DNA of 64,000 nt from the NCBI GenBank assembly GCA_965220055.1, contig CBDCPE010000004.1:496001-560000 (forward strand), written 5' to 3'. Position 1 is the stretch's first letter, and every line of letters starts with the position of its first letter. This document shows positions 16,409 to 23,357 of the stretch, in pieces. Origin of the DNA: Bin87 sp965220055 (GTDB lineage: Bacteria > Chloroflexota > Dehalococcoidia > Lucifugimonadales > UBA3495). Position numbers and translations under genes: made by a program. Under the pieces are notes generated by a model. It did no database searches, was not told the DNA's origin, and was given only the letters and a program-made list of their open reading frames with translations.

Positions 16409-17300
16409 AGGGTGTCTAAAAAGATCGGAATTGGGGTAGAGATACAGAGGCGTGATAAGGGGGTTGGTCGTAACTTAGGGGTATGAAACGACCAGCGTAT
16501 CCCAGCGACCTCAGCGACCGAGAATGGCAACTGCTCGAACCCCTGTTGCCACCCCCCAAACCGGGCGGCCGGCCGATTACGTACCCCCGGCGGGAGATCG
16601 TCAACGCCATCCGCTACGTGCTGCGCACTGGATGCTCCTGGCGGATGCTGCCCCATGACCTGCCGCCGTGGCGCATCGTGTTCCATTACTTCCGGACTTG
16701 GCGTCGTGATGGCACCTGGCAACGGGCACATGACACCCTGCACGCCGAGTTACGGCAGACCCAGGGTCGCCAGGCCAGTCCCAGCGCAGCCATCATCGAT
16801 AGCCAACATCATCGATAGCCAATCGGTGAAGACCACTGAAAAAGGGGGCCCAAAGGCTACGACGCTGGCCAGAAGGTGAAGGGCCGCAAACGCCACATCG
16901 TGGTGGACACCCTGGGACTGCCGCTGGCGGTGGCAGTGCATCTGGCCGACATTCAAGACCGGGACGGCGCCCGGTTGGTACTGACCCGGCTGTTGGGGCG
17001 TTTCCCTCGACTACAGCTGATCTGGGCTGATGGGGCCTACGGCGGCAAATTGGTAGAGTGGGCCAGGACAGTGTGCGGCTGGACCCTGGAGTTGGTGCGG
17101 CGTCCAGCACAGCAGCATACCTTTCAGGTCCTGCCCCGGCGGTGGGTCGTGGAACGCACCTTTGGTGGGCTGAACCTGCAACGGCGGTTGAGCAAGGACT
17201 ACGAAGCATTGTGTGAAACCACCGAAACCTGGATTTACATCGCAATGACCGGCCTCACCCTGCGCAGACTGGCCCGCCTCCCCCATTTTTAGACACCCTC
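16408..17300 (+). mobile_element. IS5-family (IS427-like) insertion sequence, 893 bp
   Basis: Perfect 15-bp terminal inverted repeats, GAGGGTGTCTAAAAA at 16408-16422 and its reverse complement at 17286-17300, bound the element. The 3-bp direct repeats TTA at 16405-16407 and 17301-17303 are the target duplication, which fits the TNA target of the IS427 group. Inside is one transposase coding region split over frames. Insertion occurred in the last codons of the upstream gene. After insertion the stop TAG is made of target bases TA and the first G of the element; removing the IS and one TTA copy would also leave TAG. Confidence 0.95.
16483..17292 (+). pseudogene. IS5-family DDE transposase, disrupted by a 16-bp tandem duplication
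   Basis: The N-terminal frame starts MKRPAYPSDLSDREWQLLEP and runs through RPITYPRREIVNAIRYVLRT. The catalytic residues are the Asp in AAIIDSQ, the Asp in IWADGAYGG and the Glu in RRWVVERTFGGLN. Just after the first Asp, the 16 bases CATCATCGATAGCCAA occur twice in tandem (16791-16806 and 16807-16822), shifting the frame and producing a stop at 16816-16818. Without the duplication the frame would read IIDSQSVKTTEKGGPK. The C-terminal part (GYDAGQKVKGRKRH) is then in the -1 frame past an A5G5 run near 16849-16858, which could be programmed frameshifting as in two-ORF IS427 elements. The copy is probably inactive. Confidence 0.9.
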
Positions 17301-17474
17301 TTAGCCCTTTAGGTCGGACTGATCGGGTATGCGTGGCCGTGACCAATTACGACCATGCCAGCTACTTACGCTCAGGAACGCATTGGCGAGATGTCCTCTG
17401 ACGTGGCAGCACATTGACCGCCGTGTATAATGCGGCCCATTCCGCCCTTGGCCACTATTTGAGGAGCGCAATAC

Positions 17475-18872
17475 ATGGCACAGGCAGCCGGCGTCAGCCC
17501 TTCCCAACCCGCCGCCCACGACGCGCCGCCACGCACCAAGGGCTCGGTGATGGCCACCACGCTGGTGGGCGCTCATGCCTTCGAGCACCTGTACGCCCAC
17601 AGCATCCCCATCATCATCCTTGCCATCATCACCGAGTTCGAGTTGGGGGCTCTGAGCGTCGGCGCCGTGGTCGCCATACGCTCCATCTTCGGCGGCATCA
17701 CCAGCACCGCCGGCGGGTTCCTCGTCGACCTGTTCCACCATAGAGTGGCCTGGGTACTGGCTATCAGCACGCTGATGATCGGCACCGGCTACCTGCTCAT
17801 GTCCATCGCCCCCTCCTACGCCCTGATCCTATGTGCCCTCGCCCTGGGTTCAATGGGCAGCGCGCTGTGGCACCCACCGGCCCTGGGCCTGCTGGCCCGG
17901 CGATTCCCGGAGCGGCGCGGCCTGTTCATATCCATGCACCGCTCCACCGGCAGCGTGGGCGACGTCATTGGCCCGCTGGCCGCCGGCGCGCTGATCGCCG
18001 GCGCCCTCACCTGGAGCGGCGGCGCCGGCGAGGCCGAGGTGGGCGTATCCTGGCCGTTGCCCTGGGGTACCGTCGACTGGCGCTACATCCTCGGGTTCAG
18101 CACGCCGGTGATGTTCATCGCCACCGTGGCCATCTTCTTCCTGCTGCGCCACGCCGGCAGCGAGCGGCCCGTCAACGTGGACATCGGAGCTCGCGTCCGC
18201 ACCAACTGGGCCGGCATGAAAGACGCCTTCCGCGGCACCGGCATGTGGGCCATATTCTCCGTGTCCGCCGTGCGCGGCATGGCCGACCGGTCCCTCGTGT
18301 TCCTGGTCCCCCTGTACCTGATCCACCTGGGAGTCAGCGAATTCCAGGCCGCCGTTCACGTCATGCTCATGGTGCTCCCCGGCATCCTCTTCGGCCCGAT
18401 TATCGGATCGCTGTCCGACCGCATCGGCCGTCGCCCCCTGATCATCTTTATCATGGGGGTCACCACCATCCTCACCATGGCCATCATCCTGGTCAGCGGC
18501 GCAGGCTACAATGCGTGGATCACCGTCTTCGTCGCCATCTACGGGATGATGAACTTCTCAGTCAACAACCTGACCCAGGCCGCCGCCGCCGACATCGCCG
18601 CCGGCCGTCGCCTGGAGTCCAGCTTCCTCGGCCTGATGTGGGGCAACAACACCCTGTTCGGAGCCATCGCCGCTTTCATGATCTTCGGCCCGGTGGAATG
18701 GTTTGACTGGAAGTACGGCTTCTTCATCGCCGCCGCCATCTACTTCGCGGGGTTCCTTGTCTCTTTGATGATCCCTGGCAAACCGCGAGAACCCGAGGCG
18801 GTGCCGGCACAGGACTCCCCGTCCGAGCCTGTGGAAGTCCAGGAGCCCGAGGCGGTTCCGGCTCCGGCCTGA
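17475..18872 (+). CDS. MFS transporter, first of a tandem paralogous pair
   Basis: This 465-residue protein has about 12 transmembrane helices. Key segments are ATTLVGAHAFEHL at the first helix, LLARRFPERRGLFISMHRST followed by GSVGDVIGPLAAGAL, SDRIGRRPLIIFIMGV as the second-half loop signature, and ESSFLGLMWGNNTLFGA late in the protein. GAGGAG precedes the ATG, and a TATAAT box lies at 17426-17431. The next gene is clearly a paralogue, with identical HRSTGSVGDV and ESSFLGLMWGNN motifs. The C-terminal 25 residues are acidic and proline-rich. The substrate is unknown; the histidine/glutamate in the first helix (AHAFEHL) is conserved in both copies and may be functionally important. Confidence 0.88.
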   Translation: MAQAAGVSPSQPAAHDAPPRTKGSVMATTLVGAHAFEHLYAHSIPIIILAIITEFELGALSVGAVVAIRSIFGGITSTAGGFLVDLFHHRVAWVLAISTLMIGTGYLLMSIAPSYALILCALALGSMGSALWHPPALGLLARRFPERRGLFISMHRSTGSVGDVIGPLAAGALIAGALTWSGGAGEAEVGVSWPLPWGTVDWRYILGFSTPVMFIATVAIFFLLRHAGSERPVNVDIGARVRTNWAGMKDAFRGTGMWAIFSVSAVRGMADRSLVFLVPLYLIHLGVSEFQAAVHVMLMVLPGILFGPIIGSLSDRIGRRPLIIFIMGVTTILTMAIILVSGAGYNAWITVFVAIYGMMNFSVNNLTQAAAADIAAGRRLESSFLGLMWGNNTLFGAIAAFMIFGPVEWFDWKYGFFIAAAIYFAGFLVSLMIPGKPREPEAVPAQDSPSEPVEVQEPEAVPAPA

Positions 18873-18890
18873 TCGCAGGGCCATAGCAGG

Positions 18891-20204
18891 TTGACGACAG
18901 CCCAGACGACATTGCCGGATACGCCGGCCGAGGGTGGACGCCGCACGGGAAACGGTGTGCTGGCGTCCACCCTCATTGGCGCCCACGGCTTCGAACATCT
19001 AATTTCCAACACCATACCGCTGCTGACCACGGTAATGGCGGTGGAACTGGGCCTGGGCGCGCTGCAGGTGGGGGCCATCGTAGCGGTGCGTTCGGCCTCG
19101 GCGGGGATAACCAGCGTGACTGGAGGATTCCTGTCCGACCTGCTCCACCACCGGATTGCCTGGGTGCTGTCCATCAGCGCTTTCCTCACCGCGGTGGGAC
19201 TGCTGCTGATCGCGATATCCCCTTCGTATGCCGTGATACTGCTGGCGCTGGCGCTGGCGTCGTCCGGGGCGGCGCTTTGGCATCCGCCGGCGCTGGGTCT
19301 GCTGGCGCAGAGATTTCCCAACCGCCGCGGGCTTTTCCTGTCCATGCACCGTTCCACCGGCAGCGTGGGCGACGTGGTGGGGCCGATGATTGCCGGCATC
19401 CTGCTGCTTGGAGCGTTGCGCTGGGAGGCGGCCGACGGTCTGGCTGTGGGTTGGGAACTGGGTATCGAGCCGGTCAGCTGGCGCTGGATTCTGGCCTGTG
19501 GCGCGCCGATTATGTTCATTGCCACGTTTGTCATCTACGGATTGCTGCGTCATGCCGGCAACGCACCACCGGTGAACGTTGACCTGGGGCAGCAGCTGAG
19601 GACCATGTGGCAAAGCACCTACGTAGCCTTTCGCGGGACGGGTCTATGGGCCATCTTTGCGGTGGCTGCAGTGCGGGGGATGGCCGATGGGTCGATGCTG
19701 TTCCTGGTGCCGCTGTACCTGACCCAGGCGCTGGGCATCAACACCTTTCAGGCGTCAGCGCATCTGGCGCTGATGGTAGGGCCAGCGATGGTAACCGCTC
19801 CACTGCTTGGCGCTCTGTCCGACCGGGTGGGACGAAAGCCGCTCATCGTGTTCCTGATGGCCTTCGCCACGGTATTGACCTTGGCAATTCCCATGGGCGG
19901 GCAACAGTACTCGGTCTGGATAACGGTCTGCGTTGCCCTGTATGGATTGCAGCACTTCACGGTGATCAACCTCACCTCGGCCGCTGCCGCCGATGTCGCG
20001 GCGCGCTACCGTCTGGAGTCCAGCTTCCTCGGCCTGATGTGGGGCAACAACGTTCTCTTCGGCGCCGTTGCCGCGGTGTTCATATTCGGCCCCATCGAGT
20101 GGTTCGGCTGGCAGTATGGCTTCTTCATCGCCGGCGGCATTTACGCCGTCGGCTTCCTGGCGGCCCTGGCCATCCCCGGCCGGGAGCGGGAGCCGGCAGC
20201 GTAG
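18891..20204 (+). CDS. MFS transporter, second of a tandem paralogous pair
   Basis: This 437-residue transporter is homologous over its full length to the protein encoded 18 nt upstream. It shares GAHGFEHL, ALWHPPALGLLAQRFPNRRG, HRSTGSVGDVVGP, SDRVGRKPLIVF and ESSFLGLMWGNNVLFGA. The start is taken as TTG at 18891, which aligns with the N terminus of the paralogue; a GTG at 18957 is an alternative, and neither has a strong ribosome-binding site. Short spacing suggests co-transcription. Two related porters in series may act on related substrates or form a heteromer. The divergence in codon choice between the copies indicates an old duplication. Confidence 0.87.
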   Translation: MTTAQTTLPDTPAEGGRRTGNGVLASTLIGAHGFEHLISNTIPLLTTVMAVELGLGALQVGAIVAVRSASAGITSVTGGFLSDLLHHRIAWVLSISAFLTAVGLLLIAISPSYAVILLALALASSGAALWHPPALGLLAQRFPNRRGLFLSMHRSTGSVGDVVGPMIAGILLLGALRWEAADGLAVGWELGIEPVSWRWILACGAPIMFIATFVIYGLLRHAGNAPPVNVDLGQQLRTMWQSTYVAFRGTGLWAIFAVAAVRGMADGSMLFLVPLYLTQALGINTFQASAHLALMVGPAMVTAPLLGALSDRVGRKPLIVFLMAFATVLTLAIPMGGQQYSVWITVCVALYGLQHFTVINLTSAAAADVAARYRLESSFLGLMWGNNVLFGAVAAVFIFGPIEWFGWQYGFFIAGGIYAVGFLAALAIPGREREPAA

Positions 20205-20261
20205 TCTGATGCTAAAATATTGAACGGATCAAGTTGCATACAAGGCACAAAGGATCAATAA

Positions 20262-20768
20262 ATGGCTTCACCAAAGCGCCGAGTGTTTTTCAGTTTTCAT
20301 TACGAGAAAGACGCATGGCGTGCCGCGAAAATTAGAAACGCTGGCACTTTGGAAGGCAACGAGCCTGTCACCGATAACAACTGGAAAACCATCAAGAGAG
20401 GCGGCGAGTCTGCTATCCAACGGTGGATCGATCAACAGATCAGTACCAGATCATGTACTGTAGTTTTGATCGGAAGGGATACAGCGCGTCGCAAGTGGGT
20501 AGAGTACGAAATCGTCAAATCGTGGAACTCAGGAAAAGGCGTCGTGGGCATTTACATCCACAACCTGAAAGATCGATTCGGTTACCCGACCGCCCAAGGC
20601 GCAAATCCATTTGACGTTCTGCGGTTTAATGGCACCAGGCAGGCGATGTCGGCGGTCGTGAAAACCTACAACCCGCCATACTGGAACAGCCAGGCGGTAT
20701 ACCAATACATCACCAACAACATAGCGGCATGGGTCGAAAACGCCATCAGACAACGTAACCCACGATGA
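20262..20768 (+). CDS. TIR-like (ThsB/MTH538-type, DUF1863) protein
   Basis: This 168-residue protein begins RRVFFSFHYEKDAWRAAKIRN, matches the ThsB-type TIR-like domain, and continues with WKTIKRGGESAIQRWIDQQI, RSCTVVLIGRDTARRKWVEYEI and GVVGIYIHNLKD. The W-x3-E arrangement in RKWVEYEIVKSW is where TIR-type NAD-processing enzymes place the catalytic glutamate. In Thoeris defence, ThsB senses phage and makes a cyclic-ADP-ribose-type signal that activates an effector. Here the next gene, 10 nt downstream, encodes a small membrane protein that would be the candidate partner. AAAGGA precedes the ATG. The domain call is fairly sure; a defence role is inferred. Confidence 0.78.
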   Translation: MASPKRRVFFSFHYEKDAWRAAKIRNAGTLEGNEPVTDNNWKTIKRGGESAIQRWIDQQISTRSCTVVLIGRDTARRKWVEYEIVKSWNSGKGVVGIYIHNLKDRFGYPTAQGANPFDVLRFNGTRQAMSAVVKTYNPPYWNSQAVYQYITNNIAAWVENAIRQRNPR

Positions 20769-20778
20769 AGAATGCACC

Positions 20779-21261
20779 ATGGCCAGCCAACCGGAATACG
20801 ATGCCAATTCTGAGGCAGTACGAGCGCACCTGACCATTCTGCAGAGTGTCATCAATAGGATGGCCGGAAACAGCGCGTCGTGCAAGAACTGGTGCATCGT
20901 GCTGGTGGCGGCCATTTTGGTGCTGGTGGCCCGCACCGGCGCTCCTGCCTACGCATTGTTGGCCCTGATCCCGGCCGTGCTGTTCCTGTTCCTCGACGCC
21001 TATTACCTTGCGCTGGAACAGGCCTTTCGCCGTTCGTACGAGACCTTCGTGGACCGGCTGCACGACGGCACGGTGACCCTGGCTGACCTGTACGTGGTGA
21101 AACCCGGCCGGCCCGTCGGCCGGCAGATGCTGGTCAGCCTGCGGTCCACCTCGATCTGGCCCTTTTACTTCGCGTTGGTGGTGGCGATCCTGCTGGTGTG
21201 GCTGCTGGGATACTTCCTGCCGCCCGGAGGCTGGTTCTCATACGCGCCGCTTCCGCCTTGA
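20779..21261 (+). CDS. Small membrane protein paired with the TIR-like gene
   Basis: The 160-residue protein has an N-terminal helix (VRAHLTILQSVINRMAGNS), then two closely spaced transmembrane segments at about 36-51 and 57-73, then LDAYYLALEQAFRRSYETF, a soluble stretch, and a third transmembrane segment at about 126-147. Two helices followed by a conserved amphipathic LDxYYLxxEQxFRxxY-type helix resemble SLATT-like 2TM effectors, which are associated with nucleotide-signalled defence. It follows the TIR-like gene by 10 nt, so they are almost certainly co-expressed. A membrane-damaging effector or signal-responsive channel is possible but unproved. No ribosome-binding site is obvious, consistent with coupling to the upstream gene. 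Confidence 0.6.
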   Translation: MASQPEYDANSEAVRAHLTILQSVINRMAGNSASCKNWCIVLVAAILVLVARTGAPAYALLALIPAVLFLFLDAYYLALEQAFRRSYETFVDRLHDGTVTLADLYVVKPGRPVGRQMLVSLRSTSIWPFYFALVVAILLVWLLGYFLPPGGWFSYAPLPP

Positions 21262-21306
21262 TCTGAGAGCAGGGAAGTTGGCCAGGGGCCGTCACCGCTG
21301 GGCGGT

Positions 21307-21312
21307 TATAAT
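21307..21312 (+). promoter_or_regulatory. Candidate -10 box of the PaREP1/HEPN-like pair
   Basis: A perfect TATAAT inside GGTTATAATG lies 33 nt upstream of the ATG at 21345. No clear -35 is seen at normal spacing. Confidence 0.4.
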
Positions 21313-21344
21313 GATCCCGTACCATTCGGATGCGGAGTGCAGCC

Positions 21345-21713
21345 ATGCTGTCGCCGGAGCAAATACAAGAAGTACGTGACAAGGTTTGGCTCGCCGACCA
21401 GGCCATGGCCCAACGTGACCACGAACTATTTTGTACGCGCATTTGGGAGGCCACCGCCCACGCTATCAAGTGCGTTGCCACGGAGCGGGGTTGGCCTTTG
21501 GGCAGTTTTGAGGAGATTTGGGATGCCGGCCGACGGCTGGCCGCAGAGTCCGACAATGAATTCGGATGGACCTCGGCCCTTGGGTCCGCCGAGCTGCTGC
21601 GTACTAACGGGCAGGGGTTGGTTCAGGAACCGTACGAAATCGAGGAAGACTGGGACATTTCCACCAGTTTCATCAATCGTTTGCTGGGTTTTTCAGTGCG
21701 CAACGTCAAATGA
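21345..21713 (+). CDS. PaREP1/HEPN-like small helical protein, first of a pair
   Basis: The 122-residue product is predicted to be nearly all helical. LADQAMAQRDHELFCTRIWE followed by ATAHAIKCVATERGWP matches the PaREP1/HEPN-type pattern of a helix pair ending in an A-x-K-x-x-A-x-x-R-G-W segment. I see no R-x4-6-H catalytic motif, so it may be a non-catalytic member (MNT/HEPN partner, or nucleotide-binding scaffold). The ATG at 21345 is chosen because CGGAG lies about 8 nt upstream. Its stop overlaps the start of the next gene as ATGA, and that gene encodes a protein of the same design. Confidence 0.55.
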   Translation: MLSPEQIQEVRDKVWLADQAMAQRDHELFCTRIWEATAHAIKCVATERGWPLGSFEEIWDAGRRLAAESDNEFGWTSALGSAELLRTNGQGLVQEPYEIEEDWDISTSFINRLLGFSVRNVK

Positions 21714-22063
21714 CTGCTCCGGAACGGATCCATCAGACAAACCGATTTCTCACGTTGGCGGAAGATCTTTTGGGCGTTGGCAACACCATGGCGGGCGCTG
21801 AAATGCTGTATGGCGCTCTCACGCAAGTGATCATTGCGGTGGCCGTCCGCCGAGATTGGCCCTACATGGACCACCGTCAAAGGCGACAGGTGATTCGCGA
21901 TCTGGCGATGGTTTCCAACGATCCTGACATCGTTGACGCCTTTGGTGACGCTCAAAGGCTGCATGTTCACTTTTATCTCAACAACTTGCGGGGTGATCCT
22001 CTTGTCGCGGCGATAGGCACAACCCGCGGCCTCGGCAACCGCCTCCTTCCAATGGCCGCCTGA
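21710..22063 (+). CDS. PaREP1/HEPN-like small helical protein, second of a pair
   Basis: This 117-residue protein has LAEDLLGVGNTMAGAEMLYG, then ALTQVIIAVAVRRDWPYMDH and an RRQVIRDLA helix, aligning with the upstream protein around the VAVRRDWP/CVATERGWP segment. The start ATG overlaps the upstream stop by 4 nt, so the pair is translationally coupled and may form a heterodimer. Late in the protein RLHVHFYLNNL contains histidines near an arginine, but not a clean R-x4-6-H motif. The function is unknown. Proximity to the TIR-like operon suggests an accessory island. Confidence 0.55.
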   Translation: MTAPERIHQTNRFLTLAEDLLGVGNTMAGAEMLYGALTQVIIAVAVRRDWPYMDHRQRRQVIRDLAMVSNDPDIVDAFGDAQRLHVHFYLNNLRGDPLVAAIGTTRGLGNRLLPMAA

Positions 22064-22064
22064 T

Positions 22065-22757
22065 ATGCCGCTGTTTACCTCTCACGCCCGCCTCGCCGGC
22101 CTCTTCCTTCTCCTCGCCGCCGTTGCCACTGCGGTTTCCGTGATAACCCGCCTCAACAGCAGCGTGGAACCTCCACCCGGCAACCCCATACTATTCCCCA
22201 ACATCCTGGACACCGTGCAGTACGTCGTCGCCGGCTCCGCGCGGACACTCTCCGGCTTTGCACTGGTCGCGGCGGCAGTGTCCCTGAGGCTCGCGCTAAG
22301 GCGGAGTCAACCCGTAGCCGCAGGCATCGCCACCACTTTGCTGGGGTTCTCAGGCGCGGCTACCGCGGTATCGGGCGCTTGCATGCTCGTGCTGGCCGCC
22401 GAGATCCCGCAGGCAGTTGGTGGCGGGCCTGGCCCTGTGGTTGCCCCGATCATGTGGGAGATTCCTGGCTGGATTGAACCGGTGGACGCCGGCCGGTGGA
22501 TTACCGGTACGATTGGTTTCACCCTGGCCGGTCTCGGCCTGATCGCTCTCGGGCCAGTGCAGTGGCGTATCGGTGGGCTGCTCAAGATCAGCTCCATCGT
22601 CGGGGTGATCATCGGCGTCGCCATGCTCCTCATCTGGGTTGACGCCGCCACCGCAATGCACCGGATTTCCGGCGTTGCGTTTCTGATTTGGCTCATCGCC
22701 AGCGGCGTTTGGCTGGTGGCCGGGCGGCTCCAACCGCCTGAGCCGGCCCGGACCTGA
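22065..22757 (+). CDS. Hypothetical membrane protein, about six transmembrane helices
   Basis: The 230-residue protein is strongly hydrophobic. Membrane segments are visible at about residues 8-27, 50-76, 84-112, 142-160, 168-190 and 196-217. There is no recognisable enzymatic motif. A proline/glycine-rich extracytoplasmic-type loop follows the first helix (EPPPGNPILFPN). It starts only 1 nt after the stop of the preceding HEPN-like gene, so it may be in the same transcript. I do not recognise the family; the arrangement recalls small integral proteins of the DUF998/DUF4386 type. Confidence 0.55.
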   Translation: MPLFTSHARLAGLFLLLAAVATAVSVITRLNSSVEPPPGNPILFPNILDTVQYVVAGSARTLSGFALVAAAVSLRLALRRSQPVAAGIATTLLGFSGAATAVSGACMLVLAAEIPQAVGGGPGPVVAPIMWEIPGWIEPVDAGRWITGTIGFTLAGLGLIALGPVQWRIGGLLKISSIVGVIIGVAMLLIWVDAATAMHRISGVAFLIWLIASGVWLVAGRLQPPEPART

Positions 22758-22791
22758 TCCGAACTTTCACAAACGACTGGAGCTTTTGAAC

Positions 22792-23274
22792 ATGGCTGAC
22801 CGCGCTACCAACCTCGCCACCGTCCACCGCGTCCACGCTGAATTGACCACGCTGCTGGACGGTATGGACTACTGCATGGATTGGAAAGACGGCGACGGGT
22901 GGTGCGCCCGGGAGGTCCTGTACCACCTGGTCGACACTCCCGAAGGTGGTATCGGCAGCATCATCGCCGGCGTCCTGGCCGGCACTCTGCCAGAGGTCAC
23001 CATCCTGCCCGATATCAGCAACATGACGCCGGAACGCCTGGCCGCCGACAAAGACGACGCCCTAGCCGGACCACTGGCCATCCTGCAAACCGCCGAGGAT
23101 GCCATCTCCAACGCCGGCGACGATGATTTTGAGGAACGAACCGCCATGGCCCACCTGCCACACCGCGGCATCCACGAACAACGCACGGCACAATCCTTCA
23201 TAGACGGTTTGGAGCGCCACTGGGGCGAGCATCTGAACCAACTGCGCGCCATCCGCGAGGCGTTGGGCATGTGA
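22792..23274 (+). CDS. DinB-superfamily protein
   Basis: This 160-residue four-helix-bundle protein has the DinB/YfiT-like pattern. An early helix precedes WCAREVLYHLVDTPEGG (a histidine near residue 45 as metal ligand), and the last helix contains GLERHWGEHLNQLRAIREAL with further histidines near residue 145. Members are metal-dependent thiol S-transferases or are uncharacterised. The start at ATG 22792 is favoured over the in-frame TTG at 22786; GGAG lies about 9 nt upstream. It is a lone gene between a membrane protein and the two-repeat protein. A second DinB-type protein is encoded at 31850-32380 on the other strand. Confidence 0.7.
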   Translation: MADRATNLATVHRVHAELTTLLDGMDYCMDWKDGDGWCAREVLYHLVDTPEGGIGSIIAGVLAGTLPEVTILPDISNMTPERLAADKDDALAGPLAILQTAEDAISNAGDDDFEERTAMAHLPHRGIHEQRTAQSFIDGLERHWGEHLNQLRAIREALGM

Positions 23275-23289
23275 CACAACACGCCGCGA

Positions 23290-23319
23290 TTGACACTCCC
23301 GGAACCGCCCGGTTATATT
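23290..23319 (+). promoter_or_regulatory. Strong sigma70-like promoter for the two-repeat protein
   Basis: TTGACA at 23290-23295 and TATATT at 23314-23319 are separated by 18 nt. The transcript would begin about 30 nt before the ATG at 23358, with AGGAGG in between. Confidence 0.7.
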
Positions 23320-23357
23320 TCAGCTAGTATCATGCGCAAAATAGGAGGAAACCACCA

